NCBI GenBank assembly: GCA_038223055.1
Contig: JBBRHF010000031.1
Coordinates: forward strand, 1-28,221
Source of the DNA: JBBRHF01 sp038223055
Lineage (GTDB): Bacteria > Actinomycetota > Actinomycetes > JACCUZ01
DNA length: 28,221 nucleotides
Direction: 5' to 3'
Shown here: positions 15,812 to 23,292 of the stretch, piece by piece
Layout of the letters: each line of letters starts with the position of its first letter
Numbering within the stretch: position 1 is the first letter of the stretch
Notes under the pieces: model-generated
Told to the model about the DNA's origin: nothing
The model's database searches: none
The model's input: the letters and a program-made list of their open reading frames with translations, nothing else
Program-made: the position numbers and the translations under genes

Positions 15812-15866
15812 CCGCAACGTCCGAACAAGCGGAGTCCATAGCGCACGCTTGTTCGGACGTTGCGGC
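15811..15866. terminator. perfect 21-bp inverted repeat (terminator-like hairpin)
   Basis: Left arm 15811-15831 (gccgcaacgtccgaacaagcg), loop of 14 nt, right arm 15846-15866 exactly complementary. It lies 12 bp beyond the stop of the upstream minus-strand acyl-CoA dehydrogenase gene and before purK. A T-tract is lacking, as in many actinobacterial terminators. It could equally be a repeat-family element or protein-binding site. Confidence 0.6.
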
Positions 15867-15878
15867 TGATCGGGCCGC

Positions 15879-17066
15879 TCAGAAGCCGAGCTCGCGCGCG
15901 ATCAGCATGCGCTGGACCTCGGAGGTGCCCTCGCCGATCTCGAGGACCTTCGAGTCCCGCCACATGCGGGCAACCGGGAACTCGTTCATGAAGCCGTAGC
16001 CGCCGTGGATCTGGGTGGCCTCGCGGGCGTTGGTGACGGCGATCTCCGAGGAGTAGAGCTTGGCGATGGCGGCCTGCTTCTTGAACGGCTCGCCGCGCAG
16101 CATCCGCGCGGCGGCGTCGTAGTAGGCCAGCCGGGCCGTGTAGGCCCGCATCTCCATGTCGGCCAGCTTGAACTGCACCGCCTGGTTGGCCCCGATCGGG
16201 GCGCCGAAGGCGAGCCGCTCGCGGGCGTAGCGGACCGACTCGTCCACGCACCCCTGGGCGAGGCCGACCCCGAGCGCCGCGATCGCGATGCGGCCCTCAT
16301 CGAGGGTGGACAGGAACTGGGCGTAGCCACGGCCCCGCTCACCGAGCAGGTTGGCCGCCGGCACCCTGCAGTCGGCGAACGACAGCTCACGGGTGTCCGA
16401 TGCGTTCCACCCAACCTTGGAGTACTTCTTGGACACGGTGAAACCCGGCGTCCCCGAGGGCACGATGATCGCGGAGATCTCCTTGCGGCCACCCTCGCCC
16501 GTGCCGGTCACGGCGGTGACCGTGACCATGCCGGTGATGTCGGTGCCGGAGTTGGTGATGAACGCCTTGGTTCCGTTGATCACCCATTCGTCCCCGTCGA
16601 GGCGGGCGGTGGTGGCCGTGGCCCCCGCGTCCGACCCGCCGCCGGGCTCGGTCAGCCCGAAGGCGCCGAGCACCTCCCCCGCACACATCCGCGGCAGCCA
16701 CTCGCGTTTCTGCTCCTCGGTGCCGAACCGGTAGACCGGCATGGCGCCTAGCGAGACCCCGGCCTCGAGCGTGATGGCCACCGACGAATCGACGCGGGCT
16801 AGCTCCTCGATGGCGACGCACAGGGCGAAGTAGTCACCGCCCATGCCGCCGTACTCCTCGGCGAAGGGCAGCCCGAACAGACCCATCTGCCCCATCTGGG
16901 CGACGATGTCGTAGGGGAACTCCTCGCGCTCGTAGAGAGCGCCGATCTGCGGCGCCACGACATCGTGGGCGAATTGCTCCACGGTCTTGCGCAGCGCTTC
17001 GAGCTCATCGCGGAGGCCGGTGCTCGGGCCGGTGCTCGGGCCGGTGCTCGGGCCGGTGCGGGCCAC
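15879..17066 (-). CDS. acyl-CoA dehydrogenase
   Basis: 395 residues. Family features are MGLFGLPFAEEYGGMGGDY, FGLTEPGGGSDAGATATTA (substrate/flavin signature), INGTKAFITNSGTDI, KVGWNASDTRELSFADCRVP, ERLAFGAPIGANQAVQFKLA and IHGGYGFMNEFPVARMWRDS followed by EIGEGTSEVQ with the catalytic Glu. It oxidises acyl-CoA esters with ETF as electron acceptor. The EIGEGTSEVQ form is common in short/branched-chain types, but substrate is not provable. GTG at 17066 has a strong AAGGAG ribosome site. The N-terminus carries a GPST triplication before the first helix. A long hairpin ends the unit before purK. Confidence 0.93.
   Translation of the reverse strand: MARTGPSTGPSTGPSTGLRDELEALRKTVEQFAHDVVAPQIGALYEREEFPYDIVAQMGQMGLFGLPFAEEYGGMGGDYFALCVAIEELARVDSSVAITLEAGVSLGAMPVYRFGTEEQKREWLPRMCAGEVLGAFGLTEPGGGSDAGATATTARLDGDEWVINGTKAFITNSGTDITGMVTVTAVTGTGEGGRKEISAIIVPSGTPGFTVSKKYSKVGWNASDTRELSFADCRVPAANLLGERGRGYAQFLSTLDEGRIAIAALGVGLAQGCVDESVRYARERLAFGAPIGANQAVQFKLADMEMRAYTARLAYYDAAARMLRGEPFKKQAAIAKLYSSEIAVTNAREATQIHGGYGFMNEFPVARMWRDSKVLEIGEGTSEVQRMLIARELGF
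17015..17050. repeat. 3 x 12-bp in-frame tandem repeat at acyl-CoA dehydrogenase N-terminus
   Basis: Perfect ggccggtgctcg units encoding GPST-GPST-GPST on the minus strand, immediately after the first residues. Confidence 0.95.
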
Positions 17067-17185
17067 TGTCTTCTCCTTGTACGTCGAGGGCGTGTGTCAG
17101 CATGTTGCCCGTTCCGGCGCAACCTGTCACACGTTGAGAGCACCATGGTCGCACGTCGGCGGGCCGAGGTGGCCACCGACGAAGG

Positions 17186-17191
17186 TACGCT
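17186..17191 (+). promoter_or_regulatory. -10 hexamer TACGCT placed for leaderless gtrA-like transcript
   Basis: TACGCT, then cgtgcg, then GTG at 17198. The predicted first base of the transcript is the G of the start codon. Confidence 0.45.
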
Positions 17192-17197
17192 CGTGCG

Positions 17198-17707
17198 GTG
17201 AGAGCCCTGGCCCGCGCGCCCTCGTCGCGGGGCGCCCGCGGCACGCCGACCGGCCGCGTCTTGTCGGCCCTGCGCGAGCGACTGGGTCACCTCGCGCGCG
17301 AACTGATGAAGTTCGGGCTAGTAGGTGCCCTCGCGTTCGTCGTCGACATCGGGCTGTTCAATGCCTTCCTGGCGGCAACCGACAAACCCTTGACCGCCAA
17401 GGCGTTCTCGACACTGGTAGCCACCACGGCGGCCTACGCCGGCAACCGCTACTGGACCTTCCGACACCGGAGCCGCTCGGCCGTCCGCCGGGAATACACG
17501 CTGTTCTTCCTGCTCAACGGGGTGGGCCTGGCGATCGCGCTCGGCGTCCTGGCTACCTCGCACTACCTGCTGGGGTTCACCAGCGCGCTGGCCGACAACA
17601 TCGCGGCCAACGGGGTCGGGCTCGTGCTCGGGACGGCGTTCCGGTTCCTGTCCTATCGCCGGTGGGTGTTCACCGCGGTCATCGCGGACCCGTCTCCGCG
17701 GCGCTGA
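17198..17707 (+). CDS. GtrA family membrane protein
   Basis: 169 residues. After a basic N-terminus, KFGLVGALAFVVDIGLFNAF is the family's opening helix. Helices follow at about 67-83 (including the AYAGNRYWTFRHR signature), 95-118 and 125-150, ending in SYRRWVF. That makes four membrane spans. GtrA-like proteins are thought to flip or carry lipid-linked sugars for polysaccharide decoration. The GTG start is preceded by TACGCT at leaderless spacing. The 3' end overlaps the convergent histidine kinase gene by 29 bp. Confidence 0.88.
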   Translation: MRALARAPSSRGARGTPTGRVLSALRERLGHLARELMKFGLVGALAFVVDIGLFNAFLAATDKPLTAKAFSTLVATTAAYAGNRYWTFRHRSRSAVRREYTLFFLLNGVGLAIALGVLATSHYLLGFTSALADNIAANGVGLVLGTAFRFLSYRRWVFTAVIADPSPRR

Positions 17708-18659
17708 GGAACAGCGCGAAGACCGGCGGTCGGCGCCGCACCAGTTCGAGGCGCCCTCCGTCGGCCTCGGCCAGCTCGCGGGCCAGCGCCAGGCCGAGCC
17801 CGGTGCCCTCGCGGCCGCTCACCGAGCGCTCGAAGATCCGCCCCGCCAGGTCGTCGGGCACCCCTTCACCCTCGTCGGTGACCTCGACGACCAGTGAGAC
17901 CCCGGAGGATCGGGTCGAGACGGTCACCGTCCCGGCGCCGTGCAGCAGGCTGTTCTCCAGCAGGGTCGCGAGCACCTGCGACAGCCCGTTGGGGGTGGTC
18001 CGGGCGACCAGGCCGCGGGTGCCGGTGGCCACGATCCGCCGCCCGACCCCCCCGAACGCAGGCTCCCACTCGACGACCTGCTGCAGGACCACGGTGTCCA
18101 GCGCGACGGCCACCCCGCGCAGGTTGCTGCTGCGTGCGCTATCCAGCAGGTGCGCGACGACGGTGGCCAGCCGCTCGATCTGGGCCAGCGCGCTGGTCGC
18201 CTCCTCGCGCACCGTGTGCTGGTCCTCGGCGGTGAGAATCTCCTCGAGGCGCATCGACAGGGCCGCCAGCGGCGTGCGCAGCTGGTGCGACGCGTCGCTG
18301 GCGAACTGCCGCTCGCTCGCGATCAGCCGGTCCACCCGGTCTGCACTGCAGGCCAGCATCGTGGCCAGCAGGTCGACCTCGCGCACGCCGGTCCGGGCCA
18401 GGGCGGGCCGGGCCTCACCGGACCCGAGCGCCTCGGCCCGATCGGCCAGCTCGGCCAGCGGGCGCACCAGCTGGCGGCCCTGCGCCGCTCCGGCCGCCAC
18501 GCCCGCGGCGACGGCGACGGCCGCGACAGCGAGGGTCACCCCGATCACGACGATCGGGTTGCGACCGTCGACCACGTCGATGACCCCGAGCGGCACCCCC
18601 AGCAGCAGGGCGCAGACAACAGCAACGACGACATTGGTGCGGATCAGCAGGCCGGCCAT
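17679..18659 (-). CDS. sensor histidine kinase with minimal periplasmic loop
   Basis: 326 residues. Two N-terminal membrane helices (~9-28 and ~36-58) are separated by only about eight residues. A HAMP linker (RPLAELADRAEALGSG) follows, then the HisKA H-box ASDASHQLRTPLAAL with His125, N-box LENSLLHGAG (Asn236), G1 DEGEGVPDD, F-box GRIFERS and G2 GREGTGLGLALA. It is a complete kinase that autophosphorylates and passes phosphate to the adjacent regulator. The near absence of an external sensor domain suggests intramembrane or lipid-state sensing, or an accessory sensor. The ATG is 10 bp after the regulator stop, so they form an operon. Confidence 0.92.
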   Translation of the reverse strand: MAGLLIRTNVVVAVVCALLLGVPLGVIDVVDGRNPIVVIGVTLAVAAVAVAAGVAAGAAQGRQLVRPLAELADRAEALGSGEARPALARTGVREVDLLATMLACSADRVDRLIASERQFASDASHQLRTPLAALSMRLEEILTAEDQHTVREEATSALAQIERLATVVAHLLDSARSSNLRGVAVALDTVVLQQVVEWEPAFGGVGRRIVATGTRGLVARTTPNGLSQVLATLLENSLLHGAGTVTVSTRSSGVSLVVEVTDEGEGVPDDLAGRIFERSVSGREGTGLGLALARELAEADGGRLELVRRRPPVFALFLSAAETGPR

Positions 18660-18669
18660 GGGAGGCGCC

Positions 18670-19341
18670 TCACTCCCGCTCGAAGCGGAATCCCACGCCG
18701 CGCACGGTCGAGATGAACCGGGGGTTCGCGGCGTGGTCACCCAGCTTCTTGCGCAGCCAGGAGACGTGCATGTCCAGCGTCTTGGTCGAGCCCCACCAGG
18801 CGGTGTCCCACACCTCGCGCATGAGCTGCTCCCGCGTGACGACCTTGCCCGCGTCGCGCACCAGCACCCGAAGCAGGTCGAACTCCTTGGCCGTCAAGGT
18901 GAGTTCGCGGTCGTCCATCCACGCCTTGTGCGACTCGGTGTCGATCCGTACGCCGTGCACGCCGGCAGTCGCATCGACGATGCCGCGGCGCATCAGCGCC
19001 CGCACCCGGGCCAGCAGCTCCGCCAGCCGGAACGGCTTGGTGACGTAGTCGTCCGCGCCCGCATCCAGACCGACGACCGTGTCGACCTCGTCGGCCCGGG
19101 CGGTCAGCACGAGCACCGGCACGGTGCTGCCCTGGATGCGCAGCCGGCGGCAGACCTCGAGCCCGTCCATGCCCGGCAGGCCGAGATCGAGGACGAGCAG
19201 GTCGTACGGCGACTCGCTGGCCGAGGACAGCGTGCCCGGCCCGTCCTCGCACACTTCGACGTCGTAGCCTTCCCGGCGCAGGGCTCGCGCGAGCGGCTCG
19301 GAGATCGCCCGGTCGTCCTCGGCGAGGAGCACGCGCGTCAT
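18670..19341 (-). CDS. OmpR/PhoB-family response regulator
   Basis: 223 residues. The receiver domain has acidic pocket EDD (8-10), phosphoacceptor Asp52 in LVLDLGLPGMDG, Thr80 in VLTAR and Lys102 in TKPF. A winged-helix Trans_reg_C domain (~130-220) carries LTAKEFDLLRVLVRDAGKVV, REQLMREVWD and the recognition helix/wing MHVSWLRKKLGDH plus FISTVRGVGFRF. It binds DNA as a dimer when phosphorylated by the kinase encoded next. The start is ATG at 19341; a TACGAT hexamer places the transcript start at the A of the ATG. Targets are not evident; the envelope genes nearby are candidates only by proximity. Confidence 0.95.
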   Translation of the reverse strand: MTRVLLAEDDRAISEPLARALRREGYDVEVCEDGPGTLSSASESPYDLLVLDLGLPGMDGLEVCRRLRIQGSTVPVLVLTARADEVDTVVGLDAGADDYVTKPFRLAELLARVRALMRRGIVDATAGVHGVRIDTESHKAWMDDRELTLTAKEFDLLRVLVRDAGKVVTREQLMREVWDTAWWGSTKTLDMHVSWLRKKLGDHAANPRFISTVRGVGFRFERE

Positions 19342-19347
19342 GGCAGC

Positions 19348-19353
19348 ATCGTA
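19348..19353 (-). promoter_or_regulatory. -10 hexamer TACGAT placed for leaderless response-regulator transcript
   Basis: TACGAT, then gctgcc, then ATG. The predicted +1 coincides with the start codon. Confidence 0.45.
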
Positions 19354-19413
19354 GGCGCAACGTCACGCAAAGCGAGCAACGCCCGATGTCGTCGTTCGTG
19401 GCCCTGACGGCGA

Positions 19414-20949
19414 TCAGACCGGGGTCACGCCGTGCCGGCGCCGGGAGAAGCCGCGGTCCTTGCCGGCAGAGAGCCGGAACCGTGCGATCAGCTCGTCGCG
19501 AAGCCGCTCGGGGAGGACCAGGTCGTCGACGACCAATTCGCTGGCCAGCCGGACGATGTCGATGTCCGCCTCGTAGTCCGCGCGCCGCTGCGCCACGAAC
19601 TCGGCCCGTTCGCCGTCGTCCTCGATGGCCGCGAGCTTGTTGGCGTAGACCGCGTTGACGGCTGCCTCCGCCCCCATCACCGCGATCTTGGCGGTGGGCA
19701 GCGCCAGCGTCGCGTCCGGCTCGAACCCGGGTCCGGCCATGGCATAGAGCCCGGCGCCGTAGGCCTTGCGCACGACGACGCAAATCTTCGGGACGGTCGC
19801 CTCGGCAATGGCGCTGATCATTTTCGCGCCGTGGCGGATGATGCCGGCCCGTTCGACGACCGACCCCACCATGAAGCCGGGCACATCGGAGAGAAACAGC
19901 AGCGGGACGTTGAAGGCGTCACACATCTGGACGAACCGAGCGGCCTTGTCCGCGGAGTCCACGAACAGCACGCCGCCCTTGAACATCGAGTTGTTGGCGA
20001 CGATCCCGAGCACTCTCCCGTCGAGCCGGGCAAGGCCGACGACGACCTCCCGCGCCCACAGCGCGTGGATCTCGAGCCACGAGGCCTCGTCGACCAACCC
20101 GGAGATGTAGCGGCGCATGTCGAACGCCTGCCGCTCGCTCGCGGGCACCAGCGCGGCGAGGTCGACGTCCTTGGCCGGCCGCGCCCCGGCGGCCGGCGGT
20201 GCGCCCTCCCAGTTGGAGGGTAGGTAGGCCAGGTAACGGCGTACGGTCTCGATGGCGTCCTGTTCGGTGCTCACCAGGACGTGGCCGACACCGGAGACGG
20301 CGCAGTGCATCCGCGCCCCGCCCATCTCCTCCAGCGTGGTCTTCTCACCCGTGACCATCTCGACCATGCGGTCCGACCCGAGATACATCGACGCGTTGCC
20401 CTCAACCATCACCACGATGTCGCAGAAGGCCGGGATGTAGGCGCCGCCCGCGGCCGACGGGCCGAACAGCGCGCAGACCTGCGGGATCGACCCGCTGGCC
20501 CTGACCTGGTTCCAGAAGATCTTGCCCGCGCCGCGCCGGCCGGGGAACAGGTCGATCTGGTCGGTGATCCGCGCGCCGGCCGAGTCGACGAGATAGACCA
20601 TCGGTATGCCGGTCCGGTAGGCCGTCTCGATGACGCGGATGATCTTCTCGACGGTTCGCGCCCCCCACGACCCCGCCTTCACCGTCGAGTCGTTGGCCAT
20701 GACGCACACGCGCCGGCCCTCGACGGTGCCCGCGCCGGTGACCACACCGTCGGCCGGCAGACCCCGGGCTGCGACGTTGGCGAACGCCCCGTCCTCGACG
20801 AACGAGCCCTCGTCGACCAGCAGCGCCACGCGCTCGCGCGCGAACAGCTTTCCTTTGGCGGCGTTGGCGATGTGGTACTTGTGCGCGCCTCCCTGCTGGA
20901 CGCGTTCGCGCAGCTCGGGCACGGGCGGGTGGTCGGCGGGTGAGGGCAT
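19414..20949 (-). CDS. acyl-CoA carboxylase beta subunit (carboxyltransferase)
   Basis: 511 residues with two crotonase-like halves. The N-half shows GKLFARERVALLVDEGSF, GVVTGAGTVEGRRVCVMAND, VYLVDSAGARITDQ and FGPSAAGGAYIPAFCD. The C-half shows GIVANNSMFKGGVLFVDSAD, DAFNVPLLFLSDVPGFMVGS, RHGAKMISAIAEATVPKI and KAYGAGLYAMAGPGFEPDA. It transfers the carboxyl group from carboxybiotin to an acyl-CoA. The YGAGLYAMAG segment is closer to methylcrotonyl-type than to propionyl-type subunits, but the substrate is unresolved. No biotin-carrying alpha subunit is in the window. ATG at 20949 lies 6 nt after a TAGGCT hexamer. Confidence 0.92.
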   Translation of the reverse strand: MPSPADHPPVPELRERVQQGGAHKYHIANAAKGKLFARERVALLVDEGSFVEDGAFANVAARGLPADGVVTGAGTVEGRRVCVMANDSTVKAGSWGARTVEKIIRVIETAYRTGIPMVYLVDSAGARITDQIDLFPGRRGAGKIFWNQVRASGSIPQVCALFGPSAAGGAYIPAFCDIVVMVEGNASMYLGSDRMVEMVTGEKTTLEEMGGARMHCAVSGVGHVLVSTEQDAIETVRRYLAYLPSNWEGAPPAAGARPAKDVDLAALVPASERQAFDMRRYISGLVDEASWLEIHALWAREVVVGLARLDGRVLGIVANNSMFKGGVLFVDSADKAARFVQMCDAFNVPLLFLSDVPGFMVGSVVERAGIIRHGAKMISAIAEATVPKICVVVRKAYGAGLYAMAGPGFEPDATLALPTAKIAVMGAEAAVNAVYANKLAAIEDDGERAEFVAQRRADYEADIDIVRLASELVVDDLVLPERLRDELIARFRLSAGKDRGFSRRRHGVTPV

Positions 20950-20955
20950 GGCGGG

Positions 20956-20961
20956 AGCCTA
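20956..20961 (-). promoter_or_regulatory. -10 hexamer TAGGCT placed for leaderless carboxylase beta transcript
   Basis: TAGGCT, then cccgcc, then ATG. The predicted +1 is the A of the start codon. Confidence 0.45.
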
Positions 20962-20987
20962 ACCACTGCGGCGTACGTCGAGGCGGC

Positions 20988-21848
20988 TCACCCGTCGGGC
21001 CCGTCGGGGTCGGGCCCGTCGGGGTCCGGCCCGTCGGGGTCCGGCCAGTTGGGGCGGCGACGCTCGTTGAAGGCGGCAACCCCCTCGACCCGGTCCGGGG
21101 AGAACGCCGTCGCCCGCCAGGCCGCGTCCTCGATCTCCAGGCCGGCGGCGACCTCGACGTCGGCGCCGAGTCGCAGAGCGCGTTTGGCGTTGCGCACACC
21201 GACCGGAGAGTTGGCCGCGATCACGGTGGCGAGCTCGACCGCCGCTGCCCGGTCCTGCCCGGCCGGGACCCGCCGGTCCACGATCCCGAGCCGGGTGGCC
21301 TCGTCGATGCCGACGCGGCGCCCGGTGAAGATCAGGTCGGCCGCGCGCGCCAGGCCCACCCGCCGGGACAGCAGTTGGGTGCCCCCGCCGCCGGGGATCA
21401 CGCCGACGGTCACCTCGGGCAACCCGAGCACGGCCGTCTCGTCGCACACGATGAGGTCGCACGAGAGCGCGAACTCGAACCCGCCGCCGAGCGCGAAGCC
21501 GTGCACGGCGGCAATCGTGGGCACCGGCAGGTCGAGCACCCCGGCGAACGCCGACCGGAACCATGGTCGCTGCGCCATCAGGTCCGCATCACGGAAACGG
21601 TTGCGTTCCTTGAGGTCGGCCCCGACGCAGAACGCCTTGGGCGCCGAGGACGCGACCACGACAGCACGCACCGACGGGTCGGCCCGCAGGGCAGCGATCG
21701 CGGCCACGACATCACGCGCCATCGCCGTGGACATCGCGTTGTGCGCCTCCGGCCGGTCCAGCACCAGCTCGGCCACGTGCCCCCGCTCCCCGTGCCGCAC
21801 GACGTTGACGTTGACGTAGGTCGGGTGGCTGGCGCCGGCGTCGCTCAT
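20988..21848 (-). CDS. enoyl-CoA hydratase/isomerase family protein
   Basis: 286 residues of the crotonase fold. Motifs are VLDRPEAHNAMS, the first oxyanion-hole region AFCVGADLKER, the second oxyanion loop AAVHGFALGGGFEFALSCD, and LPEVTVGVIPGGGGTQLL with Glu at the first catalytic position; the second catalytic site reads IPGGGGT. It hydrates trans-2-enoyl-CoA to 3-hydroxyacyl-CoA in beta-oxidation. ATG at 21848 is favoured because TAGCCT predicts a start 1 nt upstream. A GTG at 21896, overlapping the previous gene's stop as GTGA, is the alternative and would add 16 residues. The C-terminus ends in a PDPDG repeat beyond the usual family end. Confidence 0.9.
   Translation of the reverse strand: MSDAGASHPTYVNVNVVRHGERGHVAELVLDRPEAHNAMSTAMARDVVAAIAALRADPSVRAVVVASSAPKAFCVGADLKERNRFRDADLMAQRPWFRSAFAGVLDLPVPTIAAVHGFALGGGFEFALSCDLIVCDETAVLGLPEVTVGVIPGGGGTQLLSRRVGLARAADLIFTGRRVGIDEATRLGIVDRRVPAGQDRAAAVELATVIAANSPVGVRNAKRALRLGADVEVAAGLEIEDAAWRATAFSPDRVEGVAAFNERRRPNWPDPDGPDPDGPDPDGPDG
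21000..21044. repeat. 3 x 15-bp in-frame tandem repeat at enoyl-CoA hydratase C-terminus
   Basis: Units cccgtcggggtcggg / cccgtcggggtccgg x2 encode PDPDG-PDPDG-PDPDG on the minus strand, with a further partial copy up to the stop. It forms an acidic proline-rich tail after the hydratase fold. Confidence 0.95.
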
Positions 21849-21855
21849 CCCGGCG

Positions 21856-21861
21856 AGGCTA
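21856..21861 (-). promoter_or_regulatory. -10 hexamer TAGCCT placed for leaderless enoyl-CoA hydratase transcript
   Basis: TAGCCT on the minus strand with the predicted start 1 nt before the ATG at 21848. It would allow expression apart from the upstream PH-domain gene. Confidence 0.4.
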
Positions 21862-21892
21862 GCGGGTCGGCCGACGTACGACGCCGGGCCGC

Positions 21893-22420
21893 TCACTGGT
21901 CGCTGCGGCGGCGGCGCTCCTCGTCGTCCTCGGCCAGCCGGTAGACGTCGCGCTGGACCTCCTCGACGCCCGGCACGTCGCGCATCACCAGCTGTCCGGT
22001 CTCACCGGCTGACTCGACGGTGAGCGTGCCGCAGCCGAGAATCCGCTCGAGCAGGCCCTCGTGTTGGAAGGTCACATCGTTGATGCGCGAGATTGGCATA
22101 TCCCGCCCGGAGCGCGAGATTACCCCGACGCGGGTGATGATGCGCCGGTCGGTGACGACGAAGGCCGTGGTGAGCCACTTCACGAACGGCCACCCGGCCC
22201 AGCGCAGGACGACCCCGAGGGCGACCACTCCGACGGCGAGTCGCAGCCACGGCTGGGTGCTGCCGTCGGGCAGGACCGCAGCGGCGTAGGAGGCCAGCGG
22301 GCTCACGACGAGCAGCATCAGGGCTGGCCCGACTAGCTCCTTCCAGTGCGGGCGCATCGCCAGGACGACATGTTCGCCCTCGCCGAGCAGTCTCTTCGGG
22401 ATGCCGGTCACGACGGTCAT
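21893..22420 (-). CDS. bacterial PH (bPH2) domain membrane protein
   Basis: 175 residues. The N-terminus GEGEHVVLAMRPHWKELVGP opens as in YdbS/YdbT-like proteins. Two membrane helices follow (~30-50 and ~57-75), then the bPH_2 domain with TAFVVTDRRIITRVGVISR, DMPISRINDVTFQHEGLLER and GCGTLTVESAGETGQLVMRD. The charged tail ends EERRRRSDQ. The domain's role in bacteria is poorly known (envelope-associated, oligomerising). ATG at 22420 is preferred because codons upstream are arginine-rich noise overlapping birA. It lies 41 bp after birA in the same direction and is probably co-transcribed. Confidence 0.85.
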   Translation of the reverse strand: MTVVTGIPKRLLGEGEHVVLAMRPHWKELVGPALMLLVVSPLASYAAAVLPDGSTQPWLRLAVGVVALGVVLRWAGWPFVKWLTTAFVVTDRRIITRVGVISRSGRDMPISRINDVTFQHEGLLERILGCGTLTVESAGETGQLVMRDVPGVEEVQRDVYRLAEDDEERRRRSDQ

Positions 22421-22461
22421 CCTGCCCTGCCGGACCCGCGCGCACCGGCCAACCCGCGATG

Positions 22462-23271
22462 TCAGCGCACATGCACGACGTCGCCGGCGCCCACGGCGTG
22501 GCGTCCCGTTGCGCTGTTCACGAGCAGGCGGCCCTCGGCATCGACCCCGCTCGCGCGCCCAGACAGGGCGGGTCCGCCGGGCAGCTCGACCCGCACGTCG
22601 CGCCCGATCGTCGTACACGCCTGCGCGTAGGCCGCCCGCAGCCCAGCCACCTCGGCGTCGCCCCCGGTCGCTGCCAGGGCGGCGTAGCCCTCGGCGAAGC
22701 CGCGCAGCACGGCGCGCAACAGGGGGTCACGGTCGGTGATCCCCGCGCCCTCCAGGACCAGCGAGGTGGCAGACTCGACCGGGCGCTCGTCGGCGCGCAG
22801 CGAGACGTTGATCCCGATGCCGACCACGACGGCGTCGCCCGAGCGCTCGGACAGAATGCCCGCCAACTTGCGCTCCCCCACCAGCACGTCGTTGGGCCAC
22901 TTGAGGCCGACGTCGAGGCCGCCGAGCCGCTCGATCGGCTCCGCGACGGCCAAGCCGGCCAACAGCGAGAGCCACGGCCAACGAGCCGAGGGGAACGCCG
23001 GGCGCAGCAGGATGGAGAAGGTCAACCCCGACCGGGGCGGCGCCACCCAGGCCCGCTCGAGTCGCCCCCGGCCGGCCACCTGTGCCTCGGCGACCAGGAC
23101 GGTGCCCTCCGGCGCGCCGGCGCGGGCGGCCGCGACGAGGTCGGCGTTGGTCGAGCGCGTCTCGGCCACGACGCGCAGGTCGACGGCCAGCCCAGGCGTC
23201 CCGCCCAGAGCGTCGCGCAGCGCCCTCTCGCGCAGAGGGGGACGCTCGAGCTCCGACCAGCCTGGTGTCAC
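22462..23271 (-). CDS. birA: biotin--[acetyl-CoA-carboxylase] ligase, monofunctional
   Basis: 269 residues. The catalytic BPL_LplA_LipB domain has ETRSTNADL, the biotinoyl-AMP loop AEAQVAGRGRLERAW (GRGR at 67-70), LKWPNDVLV (123-131) with the catalytic-site Lys-Trp-Pro-Asn-Asp, ERKLAGIL and GIGINVSL. The C-terminal BPL_C SH3-like domain ends DAEGRLLV...GDVVHVR. The N-terminal DNA-binding HTH of E. coli BirA is missing, as usual in actinobacteria, so it is an enzyme only. It attaches biotin to the carboxylase alpha subunit, which explains its divergent pairing with accD. GTG at 23271 has a leaderless-type TAGCCT. Confidence 0.93.
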   Translation of the reverse strand: MTPGWSELERPPLRERALRDALGGTPGLAVDLRVVAETRSTNADLVAAARAGAPEGTVLVAEAQVAGRGRLERAWVAPPRSGLTFSILLRPAFPSARWPWLSLLAGLAVAEPIERLGGLDVGLKWPNDVLVGERKLAGILSERSGDAVVVGIGINVSLRADERPVESATSLVLEGAGITDRDPLLRAVLRGFAEGYAALAATGGDAEVAGLRAAYAQACTTIGRDVRVELPGGPALSGRASGVDAEGRLLVNSATGRHAVGAGDVVHVR

Positions 23272-23278
23272 ACCGGAC

Positions 23279-23285
23279 TAGGCTA
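23279..23285. promoter_or_regulatory. shared bidirectional -10 hub TAGGCTA between birA and accD
   Basis: Plus strand TAGGCT (23279-23284) predicts a start 2 nt before the accD ATG. Minus strand TAGCCT (23285 to 23280) predicts a start 2 nt before the birA GTG. Both leaderless transcripts would use the same seven base pairs. Confidence 0.5.
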
Positions 23286-23292
23286 CGACCAT

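Noticed and set aside
15816..15831. LexA/SOS-box-like GAACAAG within the hairpin arm
   Set aside because: It lacks the GTTCG-type second half at the proper spacing; the symmetry is that of the long hairpin.
17092..17140. Possible operator (GTGTGTCAG ... CTGTCACAC) upstream of the acyl-CoA dehydrogenase
   Set aside because: The match is imperfect and only one copy is visible, so a regulator site cannot be supported.
16987..19407. An 806-codon plus-strand open frame over gtrA, kinase and regulator genes
   Set aside because: It is a shadow frame of genes with full motif sets on the other strand or in other frames.
22459..23292. N-terminal extension of accD through the birA gene
   Set aside because: These codons are antisense to birA. 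The carboxyltransferase similarity begins after the ATG at 23293, where the promoter-like hexamer also points.
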